Positions 52,916 to 62,008 of a stretch of DNA of 64,000 nucleotides are shown here, piece after piece. The stretch's first letter is position 1. Each line of letters begins with the position of its first letter. The DNA comes from Paraburkholderia domus (GTDB lineage Bacteria; Pseudomonadota; Gammaproteobacteria; Burkholderiales; Burkholderiaceae): assembly GCF_905220705.1 (NCBI RefSeq), contig NZ_CAJNAT010000009.1, positions 170,850 to 234,849 on the forward strand. Direction: 5' to 3'. The position numbers were made by a program, and so were the translations under genes. The notes under the pieces are model-generated. The model did not search any database. It was given only the letters and a program-made list of their open reading frames with translations, and had not been told where the DNA came from.

Positions 52916-54060
52916 GCGCCGTGCAGAGCGTCGCGCTCGATACGAGCGTCGAAGCGGAGCGCGAGATTCTGTTTCGCGTCGTCAACCGTGTGGCGATCAT
53001 CACGCTGAACCGGCCGGCCGCGCTCAATGCGCTGTCGCACGCGATGGTGCGCGAGCTTGCCGTCCTGGTCGAACATTGCCGTACCGATGACGGTATCGTT
53101 GCGCTCGTGCTGAAAGGCGCGGGCGCCAAGGGTTTTTGCGCCGGCGGCGATGTGCGTGAGGTACACCGGCTCGCCAAGAATGGCGACAGCCGGTGGCTGG
53201 CGTTCTTCGTCGACGAGTACCGGCTCGACTATGCGTTGCACACGTTTCCGAAGCCTGTGGTTGCTTTGCTCGACGGTATCTCGATGGGCGGCGGCATGGG
53301 GCTCGGTCAGGCTGCGCGGCTGCGCATTGTCACGGAGCGCAGCAAGATCGCGATGCCGGAGACGCGCATTGGCTTTCTGCCGGATGTGGGGGCGACGCGT
53401 TTCCTTGGTGTGATGCCGGCGGAGGTCGAACTGTATGTCGGGCTCACGGGTGTGACGTTGTCCGGCGCTGACGCGTTGCGCTTGCAGTTGGCGGATCTGT
53501 GCGTGCCGGCGGAGTGGCTCGGGACTTTCGAAGAGCGCTTGCAACGCATGCCGCACGCGGGGGATTTGATGGCGGCGTTGCGTGGGGTGTTCGAGCCGCC
53601 GTGCAATATTATTCCGCATGCTGCGTTGGGGCCTTTTACGCAGTTGATGTTGAGGCATTTCGATCGGCGCTCGAGCATCGAGCGGATCGTCGCGACGTTG
53701 CGTCAGGATCTGGAGCGCGAGCCTGCGCGTGAGGTGAAGCAGTGGCTGCAGGCTGCTTATGATGCGATGGTTGGGCATTCGCCCACGATGTTGTATGTCA
53801 CGCGGGAGGCGCTACTGCGTGGGCGGCAGATGAGCCTGGCGGACTGCTTTCGAATGGAGCTGGGTATTGTTAAGCGGGTGGTCGAGGAGGGGGACTTCTG
53901 CGAAGGTGTGAGGGCCCAATTGATCGATAAGGATCGTAAGTGCCGGTGGGCGCCTGCGACGCTTGCTGAAGTGCGGCCGGAACGGGTTCGGCATTTTTTG
54001 GCTTCGCCGTGGAAGAGGGAGACGCATCCGTTGGTGGGGTTGGGGGCTGATGCTGGATGA
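52912..54060 (+). CDS. 3-Hydroxyisobutyryl-CoA hydrolase-like enoyl-CoA hydratase family protein
   Basis: A 382-residue crotonase of the longer HIBCH type: FCAGGDVREVHRLAKNGDSR, ISMGGGMGLGQAARLRIVTE and MPETRIGFLPDVGATRFLG. The extra C-terminal part, the Asp in FLPDVG and the neighbours favour 3-hydroxyisobutyryl-CoA hydrolase, releasing the acid for MmsB. The last third of the gene shifts to G/T-rich third positions compared with the C-rich start, a local composition change. Last gene of the operon. Confidence 0.9.
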   Translation: MSAVQSVALDTSVEAEREILFRVVNRVAIITLNRPAALNALSHAMVRELAVLVEHCRTDDGIVALVLKGAGAKGFCAGGDVREVHRLAKNGDSRWLAFFVDEYRLDYALHTFPKPVVALLDGISMGGGMGLGQAARLRIVTERSKIAMPETRIGFLPDVGATRFLGVMPAEVELYVGLTGVTLSGADALRLQLADLCVPAEWLGTFEERLQRMPHAGDLMAALRGVFEPPCNIIPHAALGPFTQLMLRHFDRRSSIERIVATLRQDLEREPAREVKQWLQAAYDAMVGHSPTMLYVTREALLRGRQMSLADCFRMELGIVKRVVEEGDFCEGVRAQLIDKDRKCRWAPATLAEVRPERVRHFLASPWKRETHPLVGLGADAG

Positions 54061-54364
54061 AGTAGATGGTGCTTGTTCTGCTTGTATGCCTGCGGTGTTG
54101 GCCTTTCCTTGAATTGTTATTGGTCTATTAGCGTTGCCCCTGTGCGGGGCGGCACTTACTTTCTTTGCCGCGGCAAAGAAAGATAAGCAAAGAAAGCCGC
54201 TTCACACCGCTAGCTCTTAAGCGGAGCCCCCGCGCAGTTGCGGTAGTGGTGCATCTGGAATCTGTGCTCTCGCACATTCGGCGCTAGTGACAAGGCTGTC
54301 ATTCTTCCGGCGGCGCTGCGCGCGCCGATGCGGTGCTTCTAACGCGCCGTCGGCGCGCTCGTTA
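54061..54364. other. Intergenic region between valine operon and MFS gene
   Basis: About 300 bases between two converging transcription units. It contains the palindromic element listed at 54159-54182 and a T/G-rich stretch continuing the composition of the gene before it. No gene. Confidence 0.55.
54159..54182. repeat. Perfect 24-bp palindrome, dispersed Burkholderia-type repeat or terminator
   Basis: CTTTCTTTGCCG at 54159-54170 is followed directly by its complement CGGCAAAGAAAG at 54171-54182. A partial copy, GCAAAGAAAGCC, follows at about 54187. Elements of this kind (TTTGCCGCGGCAAAG core) are frequent between converging genes in Burkholderia genomes, which is from memory. It likely stops transcription from both sides. 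Confidence 0.7.
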
Positions 54365-55621
54365 TTATCCTTCTCCGACTGTGTCGCCTCGCAGTATGCC
54401 TGTCGGGGGTAACACGCTCTGCGCGCCGTGAACCCGGGAAATCCAGAGTACGCCGATCAGCGCGACGGCTACGGCTACCCAGCCTACTGTCCCATATCCT
54501 GTGATTTGCCCGGTCGACGAACTGCTCAGCATCAAGCCGCCAATCCATGCGCCACATCCCGTGCCCAAGGCCTGCAGCGCACTGTTGGCGCTTAGAAATG
54601 CACCCCGGCGGGAGGGCTCGGGTACGGTTGTCAGCAGTGCCTGCATGGGTACCATTCGACCGGATAGCAGTACCATGAAAAACGGGAAAAACATCACGAG
54701 CGCGTAGAACGGTAGATCCGGCAGATGCGTCACCAACAGGACGGGCAGAAACGAAAGTACCGCCGCAATCCGGAATACGCGCCGCGCGCCGAATCGGTCA
54801 GCAAGTCTGCCCACGCGGCGCGATGTGAAGAACGTTGCCGCGCCACCCGCCATATACAGCCACGACAACTGCGTCGGGGCCACGCCGTGATTGGCAACCA
54901 GGATCGGCGAGATAAACGGGATCACCAGCATATGCGCGATCATCATCATGAACGTCAGCGCAAACGCATTCATATGTCGCGGGTTGCTCAACAGCCGCCA
55001 TAAATCAGGCAGCACTTCGCCAAGCGCGGGCTGGCGGCGGCTCAAATGTTCGGCAAGCGAAGGGACTAGTTGCCAACCCGCCACCCAGACGAGTAGCGAC
55101 AGCACCACCAGCAAATAGAACGGCGCGGCCCAGTTGAAGTGCGCGCCTAGCATCACGCCTGCCGGCACGCCAGCAATCGCAGCCAATGAAAAGGCGGTCA
55201 TGATCGTGCCGGTCGCGGCGCCGCGGCGTTGCACCGGAATCACGTCGCCGACGATCGCCATGATCACGGAGCCCAACACGCCACCCGTTATGCCCGCAAA
55301 AGCACGTGCCGCAAGCAGAAGGGGGAAGCTGCTCGCCAACGCGCAGGCGAGATTCGATAGCGCGAACAGCGCATAGACGGTCAGCAACAGACGACGCCGG
55401 TCGAAGCGGTCGATATAGGTCGCCGCGAATAAACCCGACAGACCCGAACACCACGAATACGCCGATACGGCCGTCGCAAACGCGGCGGGTGTGATACTGA
55501 ACGAGAGCATGATCTGCGGCCCGAGCGGCATCATCACCATGAAGTCCATGATGATGGTGAACTGCGTCAGCGCAAGCAGCCATAGCAAACGGCGCTCATG
55601 CCTTGAGCTTATTGAATACAT
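54365..55621 (-). CDS. MFS transporter (drug-efflux or siderophore-exporter-like)
   Basis: A 418-residue major facilitator with about twelve helices and the motif-A loop DRFDRRRLLLTVYALFALSN. It opens MYSISSRHERRLLWLLALTQ with a short cytoplasmic head. It is the third leftward gene after a metal-type PadR regulator and a siderophore-interacting reductase, 86 bases beyond the reductase. That context suggests export of a siderophore or metal-related compound; drug efflux is the general alternative. Confidence 0.85.
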   Translation of the reverse strand: MYSISSRHERRLLWLLALTQFTIIMDFMVMMPLGPQIMLSFSITPAAFATAVSAYSWCSGLSGLFAATYIDRFDRRRLLLTVYALFALSNLACALASSFPLLLAARAFAGITGGVLGSVIMAIVGDVIPVQRRGAATGTIMTAFSLAAIAGVPAGVMLGAHFNWAAPFYLLVVLSLLVWVAGWQLVPSLAEHLSRRQPALGEVLPDLWRLLSNPRHMNAFALTFMMMIAHMLVIPFISPILVANHGVAPTQLSWLYMAGGAATFFTSRRVGRLADRFGARRVFRIAAVLSFLPVLLVTHLPDLPFYALVMFFPFFMVLLSGRMVPMQALLTTVPEPSRRGAFLSANSALQALGTGCGAWIGGLMLSSSSTGQITGYGTVGWVAVAVALIGVLWISRVHGAQSVLPPTGILRGDTVGEG

Positions 55622-55707
55622 CGGTCAATTCCCTGTTTTTGTTCGACGCACGCCGCTCAGGAGGTTTACCCAATGCGCGCAGTTCATTGCGCGCACGCTT
55701 CGGGCAG

Positions 55708-56535
55708 TCAGTCGTCGAGTGTTTCATGTACCGCTTCGGCACCCTGTTTCCAGTAGCTGGCCGCGCGAATACGCGACTTGTCGACGCCACGTTCCGTGCA
55801 CAGGTGGTAACGCACCGCACGCATCGTCGCGGATTCGCCGGCGGCCCATACATAGCCTTCGCCGTCTTCAGGCAAGTAGATTTCGCGTACCGCTTGCAGC
55901 AAAGCCTCGCCGCGATAGCCCGATTCGCCGCGGTAGCGCCAGACCATATGCAGTTCGGCCTGCGTCGCGAATTCGATCTGTGCCGACGGATCGGCCACTT
56001 CGATCACCGCCGCGACGCGTGTGCCGGCAGGCAGCTCTTCGAGGCGGCGGGCAATGGCCGGCAGCGCGGTGTCGTCGCCGATCAGCAGATGCCAGTCGAA
56101 ACCGGTTGGTATCACCAGTGAGCCGCGCGGGCCGCCAATGCCCAGGTACTGGCCCACTTTGGCTTGCGCCGCCCACGTTGCAGCCGGGCCCGCCTCGTGC
56201 ATGGCGAACTCGATGTCCAGTTCGCGCGCTTCAGCGTCGAAGCGGCGCGGTGTGAAATCGCGAGCGATCGGCCGCGGCTGGCCGGCGGGAAATACAGGGC
56301 CGTCAGGGCCGGCTTCGGGCAGCAATGGTTTGTCGGCGCCGGGCTCGGGGAAGAACACTTTGATGTGATCGTCGAACGAAGCGGAGACGAAGTCGTGTAG
56401 ATCCTCGCCCGTGAAGGTGACTCGAATCATGTGCGGGGTCAGTGCGTGAACCTCTTTGACCTGCAACAGACGGAACTTCAGCGGATGTCGCACGCGATGG
56501 ACGGCCAGATCGGCCCGGTTGTCATTTGCCAGCAT
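55708..56535 (-). CDS. Siderophore-interacting protein / NADPH ferric reductase (YqjH/ViuB-like)
   Basis: A 275-residue flavin reductase: an FAD-binding barrel with RDFTPRRFDAEARELDIEFA (the RxYTxR-type FAD motif reads RDFTPRRF) and an NAD-type domain with LLIGDDTALPAIARRLEELP and VWAAGESATMRAVRYHLC. The family frees iron from ferric siderophores by reduction. It lies 82 bases after the His-rich PadR gene, the same arrangement as E. coli yqjI-yqjH (nfeR-nfeF). AGGAG precedes ATG 56535. Confidence 0.92.
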   Translation of the reverse strand: MLANDNRADLAVHRVRHPLKFRLLQVKEVHALTPHMIRVTFTGEDLHDFVSASFDDHIKVFFPEPGADKPLLPEAGPDGPVFPAGQPRPIARDFTPRRFDAEARELDIEFAMHEAGPAATWAAQAKVGQYLGIGGPRGSLVIPTGFDWHLLIGDDTALPAIARRLEELPAGTRVAAVIEVADPSAQIEFATQAELHMVWRYRGESGYRGEALLQAVREIYLPEDGEGYVWAAGESATMRAVRYHLCTERGVDKSRIRAASYWKQGAEAVHETLDD

Positions 56536-56617
56536 AAGGGTGCTACTCCTGTTGGTTTGTCTTGCGTTCGAAGATGCTCATGGGCACCTTCGAACGCGAG
56601 TGCCGGATAGCGCGATT

Positions 56618-57634
56618 TCAGGCGGTCGGTTCGCCGCTGCCTTCACTGCCGGGATTGCGTTTGCCTTCGATTTCATTGGCCGCGCGCATCAGGATCGCGG
56701 CGATGCGGCGCTGTTCGGCGGCCGGCACGTTGTCACGGCGCAGGAGCGCATGCTTCAGCGCGCGGCGCGCTTCGCTCAGTTCGGGCAACCAGCCGCCTTC
56801 GCTGATGTCGGCCGGCTCTTCACCGGCAAACGCACGGCGCACGGAATCCATTTTTCGGGCGATATGTGTCAGCTTGGCGAGCATCAATTCGACGCGCTCG
56901 CGGTTGGCGGCCAGGTACTCGCGGCCCGCTTCCGACAGTTCGTAGCGCTTGCGGTTGCCTTCGAGCTGCACGGTCACATAGCCCAGTTCTTCCAGATACG
57001 TGAGCGCCGGATAGACCATGCCGGGACTCGGGCTGTAGAAGCCGTTCGAACGCGTTTCGAGCGCCTTGATCAGTTCGTAGCCGTGGCTCGGCTGCGCGTC
57101 GATCATCGAGAGCAGCAGCAATTGCAGGTCGTCGGAGCTGAATTTGCGGCCGCGCGGGAAACCATCGCCGTCGCCACCGAAGCCGCCCGGGCCGCCGCCG
57201 CCGAAGCGTCCACCGCGGCCGCCGCCGCGATACTCGTCGTGGCGGCCGATCGCGTGCCATAGTGCGTGCAGGGAGAAACGGTCGTGGCCGTGGCGGCCAA
57301 AGCGGTGGTCGTGGCCGAAATCGCCGCAGTCGTCGCGTTCACCTCGGTCGCCATGGCCGCGTTCGTCGCCGTGAAACTCGTGTCGGTTGCCGTGGCCACG
57401 ATCATGGCCGTGGAACCCGTGCCGTTCTCCGCGGCCGCGTTCGTCGCCGTGAAACTCGTGCCAATCGCCACGTCCGCCGTGACGCCGTTCGAAACCTTCA
57501 CCGCGCGCTTCGTTGCCGAGCTCGTAGTGACGGGCAAACGCATGCCAAAGCGCATGCAAAGACGGGCGGTCATGCCCTGCGAAGAAACCTTCGTCCGCGC
57601 CACGCGAACGGGAAAAACGATGTTGATGACGCAT
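56618..57634 (-). CDS. PadR-family regulator with large His/Gly-rich N-terminus (YqjI/NfeR-like)
   Basis: A 338-residue regulator. Residues 1-135 hold 23 His by my count, with Gly, Arg and Asp. Two blocks repeat: GHDRPSLHALWHAFARH (20-36) and GHDRFSLHALWHAIGRH (116-132); WHEFHGDERGRG (58-69) and RHEFHGDERGHG (84-95) also repeat. A Gly-rich linker leads to the PadR winged helix (HGYELIKALETRSNGFYSPS). E. coli NfeR has a shorter metal-binding head and responds to nickel, controlling the ferric reductase next to it. ATG 57634 has GGGAG 8 bases upstream. It likely controls itself, the reductase and the MFS gene. Confidence 0.9.
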   Translation of the reverse strand: MRHQHRFSRSRGADEGFFAGHDRPSLHALWHAFARHYELGNEARGEGFERRHGGRGDWHEFHGDERGRGERHGFHGHDRGHGNRHEFHGDERGHGDRGERDDCGDFGHDHRFGRHGHDRFSLHALWHAIGRHDEYRGGGRGGRFGGGGPGGFGGDGDGFPRGRKFSSDDLQLLLLSMIDAQPSHGYELIKALETRSNGFYSPSPGMVYPALTYLEELGYVTVQLEGNRKRYELSEAGREYLAANRERVELMLAKLTHIARKMDSVRRAFAGEEPADISEGGWLPELSEARRALKHALLRRDNVPAAEQRRIAAILMRAANEIEGKRNPGSEGSGEPTA

Positions 57635-57654
57635 CTTGGGTACTCCCATTTGTG

Positions 57655-57683
57655 TCTTAAGATGTGTCGTAAGATATATATCT
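57655..57683. promoter_or_regulatory. Palindromes TCTTAAGA and AGATATATATCT before the PadR gene
   Basis: TCTTAAGA (57655-57662) and AGATATATATCT (57672-57683) are both perfect palindromes, about 19 bases centre to centre. They lie 20-50 bases upstream of the PadR start in a short AT-rich island. PadR repressors commonly bind AT-rich inverted repeats. It could also control the rightward NmrA-like gene at 57849. Confidence 0.6.
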
Positions 57684-57848
57684 AAAGATAGTTTGTCAAA
57701 CTCATTTTTTTGCATCGCAAGTCGCCGGAAGACGCTTTACATGCCATCGAGTCATGAATTAAATGACATTCATGCTCTCGTGAAATCGCCAGGAAGCGCC
57801 GAGAATCTCACTCAACGCGGCATTGGCCGTGTTCACGGAGCGACGGAC

Positions 57849-58718
57849 ATGTATGCAATTACGGGTGTGACAGGGCAGGTCGGTGGCGCGGCGGCGCGCG
57901 CCTTATTGGAGGCGGGGCATGCAGTGCGCGCCGTCTTACGCGACAAAAGCAAGGCCGCGGAGTGGCGGGAGCGGGGCGCCGAAGTGGCGGTTGCATCTTT
58001 CGAAGATGCGGACGCACTCACCGCGGCGTTCAGCGGTACGGCCGGCGTCTTCGTGATGGTGGCGCCGAACTTCGCGCCGCAGCCGGGTTATCCGAACGCG
58101 CACGCAGCGGCGGCGGTGCTGAAAGAGGCGCTGTTGCAGGCAAGACCTGAGCGCGTCGCGGCGTTGTCGTCGATCGGCGGGCAACGGGAGTCGGGTCTCG
58201 GTCTCATCACGCAAGTGCATATTCTCGAAGGAGCGCTCGCGGATCTGCCAATTCCGACGGCGATTTTGCGGCCCGCGTGGTTTATGGAGAACTCGTTGTG
58301 GGATATCGCGCCGGCACGCGAAACGGGCGTGATGTCGAGTTTCCTGCAACCGCTCGGCCGTGCGTATCCGATGATCGCAACCGCGGATATCGGCCAGGTG
58401 ATTGCTGAAACGCTTGCTCAGTCGTGGCAGGGTCGCCGCGTGATCGAGATTGAGGGGCCGCGGCGCTATACGCAAGATGACATCGCCGCGATGCTCGGCG
58501 GCCTGCTCGGGCGCTCGGTAAAGGCTCAAGCGGTGCCGCGCGATCAATGGGAAGCGCTGTTTCAGTCGCAAGGCACGGCTTGGCCCGCGCCGCGCGTCGA
58601 GATGATCGACGGCTTCAATTCAGGATGGATCGATTTCGAAGACGGCGTGAACGAGCGGGTGATGGGCAGCACCGCTTATCAGACGGTGCTGGCGGAGTTG
58701 GTCGGGCGTGCGGGCTGA
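57849..58718 (+). CDS. NmrA-like NAD(P)-binding oxidoreductase
   Basis: A 289-residue atypical short-chain dehydrogenase. MYAITGVTGQVGGAAARALL is the Rossmann GxxGxxG motif and ILRPAWFMENSLWDIAPARE is typical of NmrA/azoreductase-like members. ATG 57849 has GGAG 8 bases before; the frame extends upstream to 57636 but that part overlaps the PadR control region. The family includes quinone reductases and redox sensors. It is divergent from the PadR gene. Confidence 0.87.
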   Translation: MYAITGVTGQVGGAAARALLEAGHAVRAVLRDKSKAAEWRERGAEVAVASFEDADALTAAFSGTAGVFVMVAPNFAPQPGYPNAHAAAAVLKEALLQARPERVAALSSIGGQRESGLGLITQVHILEGALADLPIPTAILRPAWFMENSLWDIAPARETGVMSSFLQPLGRAYPMIATADIGQVIAETLAQSWQGRRVIEIEGPRRYTQDDIAAMLGGLLGRSVKAQAVPRDQWEALFQSQGTAWPAPRVEMIDGFNSGWIDFEDGVNERVMGSTAYQTVLAELVGRAG

Positions 58719-58868
58719 GCCGTAACAGCGCCGTGCCGGTTCTGTACCTGGGTGGGAGGCGTAGCGCTGATTTAGACCGGGGAAGTGGCTCCAGCGAATA
58801 AACATTCGCATTCGAAAGTCATATACTGGCTTGATCTGCCTGCTATCTCTCTCGCACGGGACGAAGCC

Positions 58869-60521
58869 ATGCTGACACGCGACGACATCCGGGCGATTCC
58901 GCTGTTTTCAACACTCCCTGACAACGAACTGAACCATCTCGCGCATACGTCGGCAGACCTGCATCTGTGTGCGGGTGAATTCGCGGTTCATGAAGGTGGG
59001 GAGCGCGCGCTCTATGCCGTTCTGGCCGGCAAGATGGAAGTCGTCAAGACGTTCGACGGTATCGAGCGCACGTTGGGCTGGCGTCTGCCCGGAACCATTT
59101 TTGGCGAAGTGCCGCTCGCGCTGAGTTCGCCGTTTCCAGGCGCCTATCGGGCCGCAGAGCCGTCGCGTGTAATGCGCGTGGACGCTCAGCATTACTATGT
59201 ACTTGCCGCCGCGTCGCCAGAAATTGCATTCAAGATGGGCACCCTTGCGCGCGAGCGTATCGGAGGGCTGCAAGGCCTCTCCGCCGAGCCGCCCAAGCCC
59301 CGCGTGACCATGATTGGAAGTCGCTGGGACAACACTTGCACCGCGTTGCGCCAGTTCCTCGCCCGCAACCAGATCAGCTATGACTGGATGACGCCGGATG
59401 CGCCCGAACTGACGACGCGCTGGCCTGGAACCCGTCCGTCAGAGGAGGATTGCCCGGTGTTGCGGCTGGTCGACGGAACGGTGCTGAGCCGACCTGCGAC
59501 ACGCGAGCTTGCTGGGTTGCTGGGTCTGCAGACGCGGCCGCGCCTCGCCGAATACGACACGGTGATCATTGGGGGCGGCCCGGCCGGTCTCGCTGCGGCC
59601 GTGTACGGTGCATCGGAAGGTTTGCGTACTATGGTGCTGGAGCGCGAAGCGCCAGGCGGGCAGGCTGGGACATCTTCACGTATCGAGAATTACCTCGGCT
59701 TCCCCAACGGCGTGTCGGGAGACGAACTCGCGAGCCGTGCACTGCAGCAGGCAAGTCGGCTCGGCGCAGAGATTCTGGTGACGCGGTCCGTTGTTCAAAT
59801 CGATGTCGACGGGCGTAACGTTCACCTCGACGGAGGCGACGTCATCCGGGCGCGAACGATCATTCTCGCGACAGGCGTCACGTGGCGCCGCCTCTTGATC
59901 GACGGCTTCGACCGGTTTATCGGTAAAGGAATTTACTACGGCGCGTCACGCAGCGAGGCGAGCGCTACTCACGGACTCGACGTTTATTTGATCGGTGGCG
60001 GAAACTCGGCCGGCCAGGCTGCTTTGTACTTTGCCAATCATGCGCGCATGGTTACGCTTGTCTTGCGAGGCGATTCGCTTGAGAAGAGCATGTCTCGCTA
60101 CCTTGTCGAGCAGCTTCGCGAGAAGTTAAACGTAGCAGTGCAACTGCGATCGGAAGTAGTCGGTGCATACGGCGATACCCATCTGACCGCGATCGATATA
60201 CGCGATGGACTGAGCGCAGAAGTGCGTCGGCACGACAGTGGCGGATTGTTCGTGTTCATCGGCGCCGATGCAGAGACCGAGTGGTTGCCGACGGAAATCG
60301 CGCGCGATGCGCGCGGATATGTTCTCACCGGTGACGACGTCGTCAAGGCAGGACGCTGGTCTCATAGCCGGGATCCCTACCTCCTCGAATCGAGTGTTCC
60401 TGGCGTGTTTGCCTGTGGGGATGTGCGATTGAGCCCGGTCAAGCGCGTCGCTTCAGCGGTCGGCGAGGGCAGCATGGCGATCGCGTTCGCCCATAAATAT
60501 CTTCAGCACGACGCCGGATAG
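58869..60521 (+). CDS. Cyclic-nucleotide-binding domain fused to thioredoxin-reductase-like flavoprotein
   Basis: A 550-residue three-part protein. Residues 1-130 form a cNMP-binding barrel (LHLCAGEFAVHEGGERALYA). Residues ~150-230 are glutaredoxin-like (GSRWDNTCTALRQFLARNQI). Residues ~240-550 are a low-molecular-weight thioredoxin-reductase fold: FAD site VIIGGGPAGLAAAVYGASEG, NADPH site YLIGGGNSAGQAALYFANHA, and C-terminal FACGDVRLSPVKRVASAVGE. Where true thioredoxin reductase has CxxC, this reads GIYYGASRSEASATHG, so the disulphide centre is absent. ATG 58869 is chosen because the barrel starts there. The next gene on the other strand is a P450. Confidence 0.9.
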   Translation: MLTRDDIRAIPLFSTLPDNELNHLAHTSADLHLCAGEFAVHEGGERALYAVLAGKMEVVKTFDGIERTLGWRLPGTIFGEVPLALSSPFPGAYRAAEPSRVMRVDAQHYYVLAAASPEIAFKMGTLARERIGGLQGLSAEPPKPRVTMIGSRWDNTCTALRQFLARNQISYDWMTPDAPELTTRWPGTRPSEEDCPVLRLVDGTVLSRPATRELAGLLGLQTRPRLAEYDTVIIGGGPAGLAAAVYGASEGLRTMVLEREAPGGQAGTSSRIENYLGFPNGVSGDELASRALQQASRLGAEILVTRSVVQIDVDGRNVHLDGGDVIRARTIILATGVTWRRLLIDGFDRFIGKGIYYGASRSEASATHGLDVYLIGGGNSAGQAALYFANHARMVTLVLRGDSLEKSMSRYLVEQLREKLNVAVQLRSEVVGAYGDTHLTAIDIRDGLSAEVRRHDSGGLFVFIGADAETEWLPTEIARDARGYVLTGDDVVKAGRWSHSRDPYLLESSVPGVFACGDVRLSPVKRVASAVGEGSMAIAFAHKYLQHDAG

Positions 60522-60583
60522 GACTGGGTGCGATGGTGAGGTGTATGCGTGTTTGTCGTGCCTCCACGAGTGCCAGCGGACAT

Positions 60584-62008
60584 TCACGGCCGTAGGCAAA
60601 GTCGCACTGGCATTCCACTCGGCACCATCGTAAATGCGGTCACCTCCCGAATAGAACTCATATCGACTGCAAGCCGCGAAACGAACCCGGCCGATAACAT
60701 CGAAATGACAAGCCGCATTTCGACCGTCGAAAGATGCCGACCAGGACATACCCGCGGTCCCCCGCCAAACTGCAAATGCGCACGCGTCTCGTGCGCCCCC
60801 CGCTGCGGTGTTCGTTCATGCATCCAACGCTCCGGATCAAATTTGTCCGGATGCTCGAAATTGCTTGCGTCGAGCATGGGGGGGCGCGTCAAGAAGAACA
60901 TTCTGGAACCCGCAGGCAAGTGAATCCCGCGATGCTCGACGTCCTGCAGCGGCTCAAATGCATGAATGGGAATTACGGGCCTGAACCGACTCGCTTCAGT
61001 GCACACGGCCTCGCACAAGTCGAGCGTCTTGAGTGTTTCGTAAGTCGGGCACACGCCAGCGGCTCCCAACACGGCGCGTGACTGGTCTGAAACCCGACTC
61101 TGCAACGTATCGTCGGAGCTCAGATACAAAAGCGCCCACGCGATCGAATGCGCCGTGGTGTCTTCACCCGCGAGCAACATGGTCAGCACGTTGGCCGCCA
61201 CTTGGTCATCGGTAATCCCAGAGCCCGGTGTGTCGCGAAACTGCAGCATGGCTTCGAGTAAATTGCAGGGTTCGTCATGAGGTCTGTCTCGAATGCGCTC
61301 GCGCGCACGATTGATCGTCAAGCGCACGTAGCGATGCACTTCGGCCAAGGCGTGATCGAGCCGGTGATCTCGTGGCAGTTTGACGTATCGCCAATAGGGG
61401 AACGGGGCGTTTATCCGGTTCATTAGCATGGGAAAAATCAACGCCAGATGTTCCTGAATGACGTTGCCGTCCTGCTCCAGGGTTCCGGGATCGTCGCCGA
61501 ACGCGAGCGCGCTGGTGACATCGACCGTATAGCGTTTGAGATCTTCAGTCATCTCGACCACGCGGTTACTACGCGCCGCACGTTCCCACCGTACTCTGAG
61601 ACGCTCAGTGATGGCCGCCATGGTGGGATAGAACGCCTTGATATGCGCTACGGAAAGGGCCTGCATCACCAGCTTTCGTTGCGGCTCCCATGCGGCGCCC
61701 TCGACTGAGAACACGCCGTTGCTACCCATCTCGTCAAGATTCTCCTCAATCGGCGAATACCGCCGATATCCGTTTGGTCGCTCGCGCATAATCGAATGAC
61801 ACAACTCCGTGTCGTCCCAGACCGTCACAGGCCGTGAGCCGATCTGAAAACGATAGGGTGTGCCAAGCTCCCGTGCCCACCGCTCGAGAATGAGATGCAC
61901 GCGCGATGGCGTCAACTGGTGCGCATTTCCAATCAGCGGGAGGCCTCGAGGGGCCGGAAGATCGGAGATTTCACGTAACTTCAAGGTTCCTGCCGACGTA
62001 ATAGCCAT
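60584..62008 (-). CDS. Cytochrome P450
   Basis: A 474-residue P450. The I-helix oxygen motif is LLAGEDTTAHSIAWALLYL, the K-helix ExxR is EASRFRP, and the haem loop is FGGGPRVCPGRHLSTVEMRL with the ligand Cys. No redox-partner domain is fused, and no ferredoxin gene is adjacent. Its length and the AGEDTTAH motif recall the CYP102/CYP4-like fatty-acid-type group more than short bacterial camphor-type enzymes, but the substrate cannot be stated. It converges on the cNMP-flavoprotein gene. Confidence 0.93.
   Translation of the reverse strand: MAITSAGTLKLREISDLPAPRGLPLIGNAHQLTPSRVHLILERWARELGTPYRFQIGSRPVTVWDDTELCHSIMRERPNGYRRYSPIEENLDEMGSNGVFSVEGAAWEPQRKLVMQALSVAHIKAFYPTMAAITERLRVRWERAARSNRVVEMTEDLKRYTVDVTSALAFGDDPGTLEQDGNVIQEHLALIFPMLMNRINAPFPYWRYVKLPRDHRLDHALAEVHRYVRLTINRARERIRDRPHDEPCNLLEAMLQFRDTPGSGITDDQVAANVLTMLLAGEDTTAHSIAWALLYLSSDDTLQSRVSDQSRAVLGAAGVCPTYETLKTLDLCEAVCTEASRFRPVIPIHAFEPLQDVEHRGIHLPAGSRMFFLTRPPMLDASNFEHPDKFDPERWMHERTPQRGAHETRAHLQFGGGPRVCPGRHLSTVEMRLVISMLSAGFVSRLAVDMSSIREVTAFTMVPSGMPVRLCLRP

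Noticed and set aside
57262..57685. Plus-strand Val/Ala-rich frame opposite the His-rich PadR head
   Set aside because: Repetitive because the opposite strand is repetitive; the minus-strand frame continues into a PadR domain with a good ribosome site.
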